Positions 52,360 to 61,656 of a DNA stretch of 64,000 nucleotides are shown in pieces. Within the stretch, counting starts at the first letter, position 1. The number at the start of each line of letters is the position of its first letter. The notes beneath the pieces are model-generated. The model was not told where the DNA came from. It searched no databases and worked only from the letters and a program-made list of their open reading frames with translations. Origin of the DNA: Acetobacterium bakii (GTDB lineage Bacteria > Bacillota > Clostridia > Eubacteriales > Eubacteriaceae). The stretch is from NCBI RefSeq assembly GCF_001263355.1, contig NZ_LGYO01000033.1, forward strand, positions 62,001-126,000. The letters run 5' to 3'. The translations under genes were made by a program, and so were the position numbers.

Positions 52360-54855
52360 TTAGATTGCTTCAACCATGGTTCCCGTGGCAGTGGCCAGCT
52401 TATTTAATACCTTGTGAATGAATATCTCAACAATTTCAGGATCAAATTGCGTGAATGAATTATCCCTAAGTTCTTTAATGATTTCAGTGGGGGTGAGGGC
52501 TTTTCGATAGGTTCGGTCCGACGACATGGCTTCATAGGCATCCGCTACCGCAATGATTCGGGCGATCAGGGGAATTTTATCGCCAATTAGTCCGAGCGGA
52601 TAGCCCTGACCATCCATGCGTTCGTGGTGAGCCAGGACATACTCGGCCAGAGATGAATAGGCATCTACAGATTTCAAGATTTGATAACCGATTTCCGGAT
52701 GTTTTTTGACCTCGTCATACTCGGATGGAAGAAGTGGTCCCGGTTTGTTCAAAATAGCCTCGCTGATTGAAATTTTGCCAATATCATGGAGTAAACCGGC
52801 GGTTTCAAGTTCCTTGATGGTCTCGTAATCGAGGTTCATGGCTTCACCGATTTGCTTGCTGATGATACTCACCTGGTCCGAATGTCTTTTCTCTCGTTCG
52901 TTTTTTTCATGCAGGGTATTCATAATGAGCTGAAGGGTTTGATGGCGCATGCTTTGGCTTTCAACCAGTTTCTTTCGATACATGTGATCTTCAGCTTTTA
53001 TAAAAAGATCATTGATGGATTGTTCCATGGCGGTTTTGGTTTCCCAGCCAATTGATACCGAAAGCACAATGGTATTGGGATTCAAACTAGCGGCGGCCTC
53101 ATAAATACATTTAATTATTTTTGCTGTCTCATCGGAATCTGTTTGGGGAAAGAGAATGGTGAATTCATCCCCGCCGATGCGAGAAATGATATCCGAAGAC
53201 CGGCAGGCATTGGTGAGCAGGTCTGCTACATTTTTCAAAAGAGTATCCCCGGCCAAATGCCCAAAGGCATCGTTGGTGAGCTTTAATCCATTCACGTCCA
53301 GCAGGGCAATAGTCAGGGGCAGATTTTTTTCGATGTCCAGCCGTTTAAGCTCTTCTTCATAGAAACGGCGGTTATAGAGACCGGTTAGCTGATCGTGGTA
53401 ACTGAGATATTCGATATAAATCTGATTGTTTTTTTCTTCCGTGATATCACGAACGATGGCCACCACCTCATGATGACTGCTTTTGACCATCCGCACTTCA
53501 AAGCAATGTCTGCCATCCGGGAGATCCAAATCATATTCAAACATCTGCAGGCGTCCTGTTTCCAGGGCTTGGGAAATAGCCATATTTCCTTTGGTGGCAA
53601 TTTCAGCCGGGAACACATTTTCGATTGCTTTTCCCATAAAATCTTCTTTTTTGAGTAGGAGCAAGGATTCATTATTGACATGAAAGTCTAGAAAAACCCC
53701 GTTGGTATCCAGAATAAAAAGAATATCAGGCAGCGCATTGACAATGGCTCGATTTCGTTCTTCGCTGGTGACCAGAGCTAGTTTGCTGGTTTCCAATTCA
53801 TTAAAATAATCCTGAGTTTTTTTAAGGACAAGATTAACGGATTTTCTCAAACCTTCAAAGACGTCATCCTCGGCTTTCAGACGATAAGACATATCATTTT
53901 CAATGGAAATAGCCTGAATGTCCGTATCCAGTTCTAAAATCGGGCCAATGATATGTTTCTTTTGTTGAAATAGGAGAACCGTAAAAATAAAGCCAGAAGA
54001 GATTAAGGTCAGCAAAAAGATCAACAGCGCCTGCTGATCTTTTTGGAGATAATCGTCGGTTTGGATAAAGCTTCCCAGGGTCCAGTCGGTTCCCTCAATG
54101 GGTTGATAAGCCAAATAACCTTCAGTACCATCAAGGGTTATGGGTGTGGTACCAGTACTGTGCTGAAGCATGGAAACCGATAAATTTTCAGAAATATCCT
54201 GTATATTCACGAGGGTTGCGGTTGCTGCGTAGTCATAATCAGGATGGGCCAGAATATTCCCCTTGCCATCAATTAAAAAAGAGTATTTGGTATCAGAACT
54301 TTTTTGATTCATAACCAGCTCAACAATCCCCTGCATGGTAATATCCCCGGCAACAACCCCTAGAAATTCATGATTTTCATTATAAACAGGACAGGCTACA
54401 GTTATGATGAGCTGATCTTTTGTGGCATTCATAAAAGGTTCAGTAAAAATAAGCCGATCTGCTGCCACAGCTTTGATGTACCAGGGGCGAGTTCTCAGGT
54501 CAAAGGATTCCGGTGGGACAAAGCCGCTACTGTTGACTATAACATTGTCAGGGGTGCCAAAATAAATGGAACTGAAGGACGTATTTCCTGCGGAAAGGTT
54601 TTTTAAAAAATCAAGGATATGTTCGGTATCGGTTTCACTGGCAAGATAAAGCTCGGCATCCGTCATCACCTGTCCTCGATTGCCCAATTTTGAACCGATA
54701 TCACCGGCAATTACATTGCGTTCCAGGATGATATTTCGCTGTGTTTCGGTATTGATGCTTTTTTCGAAATATTTAAACTGAATAAACATTCCCAGGGATA
54801 TTGTTACGGCAACAACAATCCCAATTACATAAAACCGTCTGATCATTTGTCTCAT
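52360..54855 (-). CDS. dCache sensor with PAS, GGDEF and HD-GYP domains (bifunctional c-di-GMP enzyme)
   Basis: 831 residues. A membrane helix (about 10-28), an extracellular dCache domain (about 35-270; it contains DLRTRPWYIKAVAADRLIF and YSFLIDGKGNILAHPDYDYA), a second helix (about 275-297), and a short linker lead to a PAS domain (about 365-480). The GGDEF domain (about 490-640) has an intact GGDEF and an I-site RSSD five residues upstream. The HD-GYP domain (about 645-815) has LLHDIGKISI, HPEIGYQILK and AHHERMDGQGYPLGL. Cyclase and phosphodiesterase in one chain suggest a switch set by an extracellular ligand. The monocistronic gene converges on the phosphate operon. Confidence 0.92.
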   Translation of the reverse strand: MRQMIRRFYVIGIVVAVTISLGMFIQFKYFEKSINTETQRNIILERNVIAGDIGSKLGNRGQVMTDAELYLASETDTEHILDFLKNLSAGNTSFSSIYFGTPDNVIVNSSGFVPPESFDLRTRPWYIKAVAADRLIFTEPFMNATKDQLIITVACPVYNENHEFLGVVAGDITMQGIVELVMNQKSSDTKYSFLIDGKGNILAHPDYDYAATATLVNIQDISENLSVSMLQHSTGTTPITLDGTEGYLAYQPIEGTDWTLGSFIQTDDYLQKDQQALLIFLLTLISSGFIFTVLLFQQKKHIIGPILELDTDIQAISIENDMSYRLKAEDDVFEGLRKSVNLVLKKTQDYFNELETSKLALVTSEERNRAIVNALPDILFILDTNGVFLDFHVNNESLLLLKKEDFMGKAIENVFPAEIATKGNMAISQALETGRLQMFEYDLDLPDGRHCFEVRMVKSSHHEVVAIVRDITEEKNNQIYIEYLSYHDQLTGLYNRRFYEEELKRLDIEKNLPLTIALLDVNGLKLTNDAFGHLAGDTLLKNVADLLTNACRSSDIISRIGGDEFTILFPQTDSDETAKIIKCIYEAAASLNPNTIVLSVSIGWETKTAMEQSINDLFIKAEDHMYRKKLVESQSMRHQTLQLIMNTLHEKNEREKRHSDQVSIISKQIGEAMNLDYETIKELETAGLLHDIGKISISEAILNKPGPLLPSEYDEVKKHPEIGYQILKSVDAYSSLAEYVLAHHERMDGQGYPLGLIGDKIPLIARIIAVADAYEAMSSDRTYRKALTPTEIIKELRDNSFTQFDPEIVEIFIHKVLNKLATATGTMVEAI

Positions 54856-55153
54856 CTATTTCACCCCGAAGTATTGCTTAAATAAAACTGTGCTCATTAT
54901 TTTAACATTTTAAATTAAGCTGCGCTAGTCTTTTTGGTGTGCCGGTTAATAAATAATCATAAATATATCGAATCGTTACATTTACAGAATTCAGGGAATT
55001 TAAGTTGAATTAACATGTTCTTAATCCAATACTACTAAGGATTTAACACTGGATTGTGAAAAATATGTTAATCTTTAGACCATTGAAGAAGTCAACAAAG
55101 GTGCAAAAGAAGCAAAAAAATAGACAAACATAGGTAAATCAAGGAGAAATGGA

Positions 55154-57772
55154 ATGAAGTGGTTTTATAATTTAAAAATTGGGAAAAAATTAATCCTGGG
55201 GTATTTAATCATTGCGGTGATTGCCGGGGGCATCGGGACAATGGGGGTTGTGGGCATTCAAAAAATCAGCGCCCGGGATGTCTATCTGTATGAAAAAATG
55301 GCCATGCCACTGGGCGAGCTTGTGGCCATTGCGGATGCCTTCCAGGGTATTCTGGGGAACGTTCAGGAAGTGACCCAGGCAACAACATCGGATGAAATCG
55401 ATGCAGCCGAAAAAGAAATATTAAAGCAGAATTCCACATTCGATGCTAATCTGAAAAAGTTTCAAACTACCCTGACTTCCCCGGAAGGCATTCAGATTGC
55501 CGACGAAACCTATTTATTAAAGGATCAGTTTGACCTGATGACCATAAAAATAGTTGAATTGGTCCGTCAGGGAAATCAGCCGGAAGCGATGCTGATGGCA
55601 AAAGGCACGGATATAAAAAAAATCCAAACCGCAATTCAAAGCAATTACCAAAGGATGCTTGAGCTGAAACTGGAAATTGTTAAGGAAACCGCCAAGGGTA
55701 ACGCGGCCATCGCTGGCACATCTACGATTCTAACCCTGGTGCTGCTGGTGCTGGGGGTCGCGGCAGCACTGCTGCTGGGTCTTTTTATGGCCTCGATGAT
55801 TACCAAACCGGTTGCGAAAATCAATCATATGATTAAGGAAATGAGTCTGGGACACTTGGGGTTGCGACTAAACCTTGATAGCAAAGATGAAATCGGCGAA
55901 ATGGCCACGGCCATGGATGATTTTGCCGAGGATCTTCAGCATGTGGTGATCGGAACCATGCATGAAATCGCCGATGGAAATTTATCCACAGAGATAGAGC
56001 CCAAAGATGATCTTGATGAAATCACTCCGGCTTTAAAAAAGACCATTGAAACCATTCGCAACCTCATTGATGAAGCCAATATGCTTTCTCACGCGGCGGT
56101 GGCGGGAAATCTGGCGGTCCGGGGAAACGCAGATGGTTTCAAAGGCGGATTCAAAGAAATTCTGGTTGGGTTTAATGATACCCTGGATGCCATGGTTGGA
56201 CCGCTGAATATTGCGGCGGACTGTGTGAATAAAATCGGAAACGGGATCATTCCTCAAAAAATAACAGAAACCTATTATGGAGATTTTAACGCCTTTAAAA
56301 ATAGCATTAATGCCTGTATCGACGGGTTGGCTGCTTTGGAAGAAGGCAATCATGTATTGGGTCTCATGAATCAGAATGATTTTACCCAGTGCATTGAGGG
56401 AAACTACCTGGGAATTTATGCCGAAATCGGTGAATCCATTAACGGGATTCGCAGGTTGCTACTGACCATCATGAAAATCGCCGGGCATATCAAGGAAGGG
56501 AATCTCAGTGATTTGGAAGAATTGAAAAAAAGCGGAAAACGCAGCGATAATGATCGGTTAATTCCCACCCTGGTGGAGATGATGGAGAACATCGTTATGC
56601 TGGTGGACGAAGGCGAGACCATGGCGGCACTGGCCATTGAAGGGGATTTGAATCATCGCGGGAACAGCAGTAAATTCAGCGGGGAATATGCCCGGGTCAT
56701 TGAAGGCTTTAACCAAACCCTGGACGCGGTGATCGAACCTATCATAGAAACCAAAAGGGCGCTAAAAGAATTAGCCCAGGGGAATTTAAACATCAGCATG
56801 GAAGGGGCGTTTAAAGGCCAGCACGGCCAAATAAAAGAGGATATGAACCAGACCATTGGGTTCTTAAAACGCTATGTGGATGACATCACCCTGACTTTGA
56901 AAGCGATGGGTGAAGGCAATCTGGATCAGGCCATCACATCCGATTATTTAGGCGATTTCCGGGACATCAAAACAGCACTCAATGACATTACCACAAATCT
57001 CAGCACGACGCTTAGGGATATTGATGTAACTGCAGCTCAGGTTGAGGTTGGCGCCAGACAAATATCTGATGGCGGTCAGGCTTTGTCTCAGGGGAGCACC
57101 GAACAGGCCAGTGCCATTGAAGAACTCACCGCTTCCATTGCCGAAGTGGCCGATGAAACCAGTCAAAATGCCATCCGGGCCGGGGCCGCTAATGAACGTT
57201 CCATTGCGGTCCGTAAAAATGCGGCAACCGGGAATCTTCAAATGGGAAAAATGGTGTCGGCCATGGTGGAAATTAACGATTCCTCAAGCAGCATTTCCAA
57301 GGTTATCAAGGTGATCGACGATATCGCCTTCCAGACCAATATTCTGGCTCTGAACGCGGCAGTCGAAGCCGCCCGAGCAGGACAGCATGGCAAAGGTTTT
57401 GCGGTTGTTGCCCAGGAAGTCAGAAATCTGGCGGTTCGAAGTGCCAAGGCTGTTAAGGAAACGTCAATTCTTATTGAAGGCTCCATTGAAAAGGTGGCAA
57501 TGGGCACCAAAATCGCTGATGAAACCGCAGTCAGTTTAAAAGAAATCCTGGATGAAATCGAAAAAATAACCACTTTGGTCGGAACCATTGCCCAGGCATC
57601 CAATGATCAGGCAATGGAAATCACCCAGATTAACCAGGGCATCGAACAGGTTTCCAAAGTCGTTCAAACCAATGCCGCCACCGCGGAAGAAAGCGCCGCC
57701 GCCAGTGAAGAGCTGTCCGGCCAGGCCGAAATACTCCGGGAAATGGTCGGAGCTTTCAGGTTAAAAAGATGA
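55154..57772 (+). CDS. Poly-HAMP methyl-accepting chemotaxis protein (MCP 3)
   Basis: 872 residues. Membrane helix (about 11-31), four-helix-bundle sensor, helix near 190-215, HAMP ([20 protein letters not shown]), then further HAMP-like modules, including LVGFNDTLDAMVGPLN and VIEGFNQTLDAVIEPI, to about residue 610. The MCP signalling domain carries [20 protein letters not shown]. It is the same receptor class as MCP 1 and 2 but more diverged. It lacks their LDDxDxDKY tail, ending GAFRLKR. The start follows CAAGGAGAAATGGA. The ligand is unknown. Sharing the signalling tip means that all three can join the same CheA/CheW arrays. Confidence 0.93.
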   Translation: MKWFYNLKIGKKLILGYLIIAVIAGGIGTMGVVGIQKISARDVYLYEKMAMPLGELVAIADAFQGILGNVQEVTQATTSDEIDAAEKEILKQNSTFDANLKKFQTTLTSPEGIQIADETYLLKDQFDLMTIKIVELVRQGNQPEAMLMAKGTDIKKIQTAIQSNYQRMLELKLEIVKETAKGNAAIAGTSTILTLVLLVLGVAAALLLGLFMASMITKPVAKINHMIKEMSLGHLGLRLNLDSKDEIGEMATAMDDFAEDLQHVVIGTMHEIADGNLSTEIEPKDDLDEITPALKKTIETIRNLIDEANMLSHAAVAGNLAVRGNADGFKGGFKEILVGFNDTLDAMVGPLNIAADCVNKIGNGIIPQKITETYYGDFNAFKNSINACIDGLAALEEGNHVLGLMNQNDFTQCIEGNYLGIYAEIGESINGIRRLLLTIMKIAGHIKEGNLSDLEELKKSGKRSDNDRLIPTLVEMMENIVMLVDEGETMAALAIEGDLNHRGNSSKFSGEYARVIEGFNQTLDAVIEPIIETKRALKELAQGNLNISMEGAFKGQHGQIKEDMNQTIGFLKRYVDDITLTLKAMGEGNLDQAITSDYLGDFRDIKTALNDITTNLSTTLRDIDVTAAQVEVGARQISDGGQALSQGSTEQASAIEELTASIAEVADETSQNAIRAGAANERSIAVRKNAATGNLQMGKMVSAMVEINDSSSSISKVIKVIDDIAFQTNILALNAAVEAARAGQHGKGFAVVAQEVRNLAVRSAKAVKETSILIEGSIEKVAMGTKIADETAVSLKEILDEIEKITTLVGTIAQASNDQAMEITQINQGIEQVSKVVQTNAATAEESAAASEELSGQAEILREMVGAFRLKR

Positions 57773-57880
57773 CGTTATTACAGATTAGATCTAAAAACAT
57801 CCCCGGGACTTACTTTTTTGTTTTATCGACAGTTGAAACGAAAGATTCCCTTGGTGTTTGAGATTGAAAAAAAGTAATTT

Positions 57881-58087
57881 GACAAACCTCGTTGCGGATT
57901 TTTATTTTATCATGTTGTGGGCATCAAGGCGAACAGTCGCTAGACTGTCCGAATTGCGGGTGGCAACGAGCCAATCACAAGCTCGCTTGTAGTTGGCGAC
58001 TGCTTGCGAACCACGAGAAATAAGCGAAGCGCGTTTCTCGTGGTTGCAGCACACAACGATAAATAAATGTCCGCAACGAGGTTTGTT
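57881..58087 (+). repeat. Family A palindrome, copy A13 (207 bp) carrying a nested palindromic insert
   Basis: Outer arms ACAAACCTCGTTGCGGA and TCCGCAACGAGGTTTGT pair exactly. The core is that of A1 and A12 with apical ACAGTCGCTAGACTGT. Between AATTGC and AGCACACAACG, where other copies run straight through, about 90 bases are inserted. They contain two hairpins (CCAATCACAAGC/GCTTGTAGTTGG and CCACGAGAAA/TTTCTCGTGG), with TTGC at both junctions. An orphan family A arm (CCCCGGGACTTACTTTTTTG) lies just upstream at about 57803. Confidence 0.88.
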
Positions 58088-58116
58088 GATCCAAAAGCGT
58101 ATTTCTGAAATCATCG

Positions 58117-58599
58117 TTAGAAAAGGGTTAGACCATTTTCAAACAGTGTGCTCTGGAATTTTTCCAGGGTGATGCCGGCCATTTTAAAGAGCTTTCGAGA
58201 TACTTCAGAGGCATCGCAGTCGGGGTATTTATCTTCCTGATAAATTACTTTTTTAATCCCGGCCTGAATAATGGCCTTGGCACATTCGTTGCAGGGGAAT
58301 AAGCTTACATAAAGGATGGCATCCGCTAGGGATCGTCCATCGGAATTTAAGATGGCATTTAACTCGGCATGACAGACATAGGCATATTTGGTGTCCTGAA
58401 AATCCCCGTCACGATCCCAGGGCAGGTCATCATCACTGCATCCTTTAGGCATGCCGTTGTAGCCGGTGGATAGAATGATGTTGTTTTCGTTGACAATGCA
58501 AGCGCCAACCTGAGTATTCGGGTCTTTACTGCGTCGTGCCGATAATAGGGCGATCCCCATAAAATATTCTTCCCAAGTAATATAATCATGTCGTTTCAT
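58117..58599 (-). CDS. Deoxycytidylate (dCMP) deaminase, ComEB-like
   Basis: 160 residues of the cytidine/deoxycytidylate deaminase fold. The zinc motif is complete: His and Glu in [10 protein letters not shown] and the two Cys in [17 protein letters not shown]. The N-terminal [20 protein letters not shown], then TQVGACIVN, is diagnostic of dCMP deaminases rather than tRNA or cytidine deaminases. It converts dCMP to dUMP for thymidylate synthesis. GGGAGAAT precedes the ATG. In Bacillus the homologue sits in the com operon; no competence genes are seen here. Confidence 0.92.
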   Translation of the reverse strand: MKRHDYITWEEYFMGIALLSARRSKDPNTQVGACIVNENNIILSTGYNGMPKGCSDDDLPWDRDGDFQDTKYAYVCHAELNAILNSDGRSLADAILYVSLFPCNECAKAIIQAGIKKVIYQEDKYPDCDASEVSRKLFKMAGITLEKFQSTLFENGLTLF

Positions 58600-58879
58600 A
58601 GCATTCTCCCGTTTTTTCTTTTATTTTAGCATAATTCCGTGAAAAAGGATAGAAATGAGAATATCTCTGATTAATAATTGAAATTGAAAACTTTTGAATA
58701 GGAATAAAATTATTTTATTGCGAAGAGATCACAGCGAACCCGGTAATCAGTGAATATGCGTCAGAGCCTGAAAAAGTGGGTCTAAGAATAATGCTTGTAA
58801 TCGAAGCCAATACTCATTATACTTAATATAAAATACAAACATCCTTGACTGGATGGCTTTAATTGTCACTTTGATCAGA

Positions 58880-60070
58880 ATGGGAGACAACGCAACTTTG
58901 TATGATATCTTAAGAAGTAACAGAAGGCTTATGATCTTAATTGCCATTTTTATAACAGGTTTTATTTTATTTGCCATGATTGGTTATAAAACAATTACAA
59001 ATATTAAAATCAATGGCGAACTGTATGATGAAATAATACTGGGAAAAGAGCTGGTGGCGGATGTGCTGCCACCGCCAGGATATATAATTGAATCCTACCT
59101 TGTAACCCTGCAATTGGCAAAGGAAACAGACACCGTTAAAATTGAGGAACTCATTAGCCGGGAGGCACAGCTGAAAAAAGATTATGTTGCCAGTCATGAG
59201 ACCTGGTCGAGTCGTTTGCCCGAGGGGAAGCTAAAAAAAAATATGGCCGAAAATGCGTATAGGCCGGCAATGGAATTTTTCGATGTATTTGAGAACGAAT
59301 TAATACCTTTAATCAAAAGCGGGGAGCAGGAAAAAGCAAATGATCTGTTAGCTCTTAAACTGGATCCCTTATACTTGGAACATCGTTACGCTATCGATCA
59401 GGTGGTATCTCTTGCCAATGACGAAAATGAGGCTCTTGAAGCAACCGCAGGGAAAATCATCGCATTTAATATTTTTATCCTCATTGTATTGGCAATTGCG
59501 GTATTGGCAACGGTTGTTATCTTTTGCATCGGGATTATCAAAAATGAAAAGCTGAAGAAAATGTCGTTTTTTGATGGGTTGACCGGAATTCCAAACCGTC
59601 GGTATTTTGACCAGGTACTGCTTCAGGAAATCAGCCGGGCGGAACGAGAGAAAAAACCTCTTTCTCTGATGATCATCGATATTGACCATTACAAGGAGTA
59701 TAATGACACCTATGGACATCTACTAGGGGATCAATGTCTTAAAATCGTCGTATCTGTACTTAAAAAGAATTTGAAGCGTTCCGGAGATTTTCTGGCCCGT
59801 TATGGCGGCGACGAGTTTATTCTGATTCTCCCCAATACCACTGATGAGGGCGGTGCCTCTCTTGCTGAAAAATTACGGGCCAGCGTGGAAGAAATGAGCA
59901 TTCCCAACATTAATTCACTGTGCTCGAATGTTGTCACTTTGAGCATTGGCGTTGTAACAACCTTTTCCCGGATCGTTCGGTTGCCCGATGACCTGATTGC
60001 CGCTGCAGACAGCGCCCTTTACCTTTCTAAAGAAAAAGGTCGCAATCAGGTGAATGTGGAACGGTTGTGA
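58880..60070 (+). CDS. Membrane diguanylate cyclase (GGDEF)
   Basis: 396 residues from ATG 58880; ATG 58853 and TTG 58898 are in-frame alternatives and none has a strong ribosome-binding site. A membrane helix (LMILIAIFITGFILFAMIG), an extracellular four-helix-bundle-like region of about 170 residues, and a second helix (FNIFILIVLAIAVLATVVIF) precede the GGDEF domain. The active site is RYGGDEFIL, with an I-site RSGD five residues upstream, so the enzyme should be active and inhibited by its product. It starts with DGLTGIPNRRYFD. The sensory ligand is unknown. Together with the next gene it forms a pair of converging cyclases. Confidence 0.9.
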   Translation: MGDNATLYDILRSNRRLMILIAIFITGFILFAMIGYKTITNIKINGELYDEIILGKELVADVLPPPGYIIESYLVTLQLAKETDTVKIEELISREAQLKKDYVASHETWSSRLPEGKLKKNMAENAYRPAMEFFDVFENELIPLIKSGEQEKANDLLALKLDPLYLEHRYAIDQVVSLANDENEALEATAGKIIAFNIFILIVLAIAVLATVVIFCIGIIKNEKLKKMSFFDGLTGIPNRRYFDQVLLQEISRAEREKKPLSLMIIDIDHYKEYNDTYGHLLGDQCLKIVVSVLKKNLKRSGDFLARYGGDEFILILPNTTDEGGASLAEKLRASVEEMSIPNINSLCSNVVTLSIGVVTTFSRIVRLPDDLIAAADSALYLSKEKGRNQVNVERL

Positions 60071-60090
60071 TTGGCCAGGTTACTGCATGC

Positions 60091-60138
60091 AACTTAAAAA
60101 CCAGAATCGCCTAAAAGCTGATTCTGGTTTTTTAAGTT
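60091..60138. terminator. Terminator behind the GGDEF gene
   Basis: AACTTAAAAACCAGAATC and GATTCTGGTTTTTTAAGTT pair over the whole arm (one bulge) around an 11-base loop. Confidence 0.8.
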
Positions 60139-60145
60139 ATAAAAA

Positions 60146-60245
60146 GTCCCGGGGACAATCGCAACATCAGTTGTGGGCATCAGGGCGAACAGGCTTCGAC
60201 TGTACGATCCTGTAGCACACAACGATTTGCCATTGTCCCCGGGAC
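60146..60245 (+). repeat. Family A palindrome, copy A14 (100 bp)
   Basis: GTCCCGGGGACAATCGCAAC and GCCATTGTCCCCGGGAC pair. The core AGTTGTGGGCATCAGGGCGA is followed by apical ACAGGCTTCGACTGT and TAGCACACAACGATTT. It lies between two converging cyclase genes, directly after a normal terminator. Confidence 0.9.
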
Positions 60246-60276
60246 AGTTTGACACCAAAAGCTGATAAAGTCGGCA

Positions 60277-61341
60277 TCAGGTTGCACATTGAATCTGGTT
60301 GCGGCCGTTTTCTTTGGCCATATACAAAAGTGTATCAGCGGCTTCGAAAAAATCGGTTTTAGTCATGGCGGGGGTGAGAGGGGCAAAGCCAATGCTCATG
60401 GTAACCACCTCGTCGGGCATGGTTTTAAAAACCGCGGCCTCCAGATCCTGTCGGATCCGTTCCAGAATCGCAAGGCAGGCATCCGGCGATTTTTCCGTAA
60501 AAATAACCGCAAATTCCTCGCCGCCGTAACGGGCGGCAAAATCGTTGGCTTCCAGATTATCGAGGATGATGGATGCTGCCTTGGCAATGACCACATCGCC
60601 ATTGCCATGGCCATGGCGGTCGTTAATTCCTTTGAAAAGATCCAAATCCATAAGTCCCAGGGATAAATCAAAGGATTGATTCTGGCACTGATGAACAAGT
60701 TCATCCAGATATTCATGAAAGGTTTTATGATTGTACAAATTAGTGGCTAAATCCATTTTTGTGAGTTTTTCCATGTAGATGTTTTGATACAGCATTTCCT
60801 TTTCTTTTTCGACCGAGACAACCATATCGCTGTAGACTGCGGAAAAACGCTTGGTCAACTCCCGGGCCAGAAAGTAAGAACACACCACAATAGCTGAAAA
60901 CGTGGTGAATTCAGTGGCAGACATAACCGAAAAAGGGGGGAACCAAAGGCGCATACCCATAAATAGACTCAGGGTTAAAATTGAAGAAAACTGAATAATC
61001 CGTTGATTGAGCAAAAATATCGAAATTAGAATCGGAAACAGAAATAGAGGTAGCATCACCATAAAAACCGAATAATGAATGATGATCAAAATAGCCACAA
61101 TGGCCTGGGTTCCTATGATGATGCAGTAACCGGTGGCATCACCGTTGGATCTGATCAGCCGTTTAAGAATCAAAACGATTGCTATTTCAAGAAGCAGTGG
61201 CAGCAAGAAACGTTTTAAAAAGTAGGTATTGGCATCCAGATCAGTAAAATTGATGTTGATCAGAGTCACTGTTGAAGAGACCCCAACGGCGATCCACAAA
61301 TAGATAATGATATGCGTGTACCAATTCTTTTTTGAATTCAA
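60277..61341 (-). CDS. Membrane diguanylate cyclase (GGEEF), multi-helix sensor
   Basis: 354 residues starting with TTG 61341 after GGAGGT. The N-terminal 165 residues hold about six membrane helices (for example LPLLLEIAIVLILKRLI and FMVMLPLFLFPILISIFLL). A short helical linker leads to a GGDEF domain (about 185-350) with LATNLYNHKTFHEYL and the active site ARYGGEEFAVIF. The residue at the I-site Arg position is Glu (EAND), so product inhibition is probably absent. It converts two GTP to c-di-GMP. The sensor type is like 7TM/5TM cyclases with no defined ligand. Confidence 0.9.
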   Translation of the reverse strand: MNSKKNWYTHIIIYLWIAVGVSSTVTLININFTDLDANTYFLKRFLLPLLLEIAIVLILKRLIRSNGDATGYCIIIGTQAIVAILIIIHYSVFMVMLPLFLFPILISIFLLNQRIIQFSSILTLSLFMGMRLWFPPFSVMSATEFTTFSAIVVCSYFLARELTKRFSAVYSDMVVSVEKEKEMLYQNIYMEKLTKMDLATNLYNHKTFHEYLDELVHQCQNQSFDLSLGLMDLDLFKGINDRHGHGNGDVVIAKAASIILDNLEANDFAARYGGEEFAVIFTEKSPDACLAILERIRQDLEAAVFKTMPDEVVTMSIGFAPLTPAMTKTDFFEAADTLLYMAKENGRNQIQCAT

Positions 61342-61656
61342 AATGCCACCTCCATCAAGCGATGTTCAACGATCTTCCGTTGTATTAATTTAAAGTCAAA
61401 AATTAAGTTTTTAGATCATTGGATATGAGTCATATTGTAACACTTAATTGAGCTCAAAATCAAGATAATTGATGAAGAATTTCAGTATGTGAAAAAAGTT
61501 TCACTGGTGCCTTTGATAAATCATTTTAAATCAACCACCCAGGATCCTTAGTAAATTTCTGGTTGATGGCATCAACCAGGCGAGGGATAGCGTACAGGGA
61601 CTGAGATCCTAAGTTGCCGCGTTACGCATTTAAATTTTTTAGGATTTATTCAATTA
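61342..61656. other. Intergenic region with an imperfect hairpin
   Basis: TGGTTGATG/CATCAACCA (around 61561-61579) is a perfect small hairpin, enclosed by worn AGGATCC-TTAG and CTGAGATCCT arms. GCATCAACCAGGCGA, then GATAGCGTACAGG, recalls the family A core (GCATCAGGTTGAACAGGCGA), so this may be a very old copy. No gene was found. Confidence 0.4.

Noticed and set aside
57950-58050. The nested insert in copy A13 as an attC-type recombination site
   Set aside because: No GTTRRRY/RYYYAAC ends and no integrase are present; two separate hairpins fit a small palindromic insert better.
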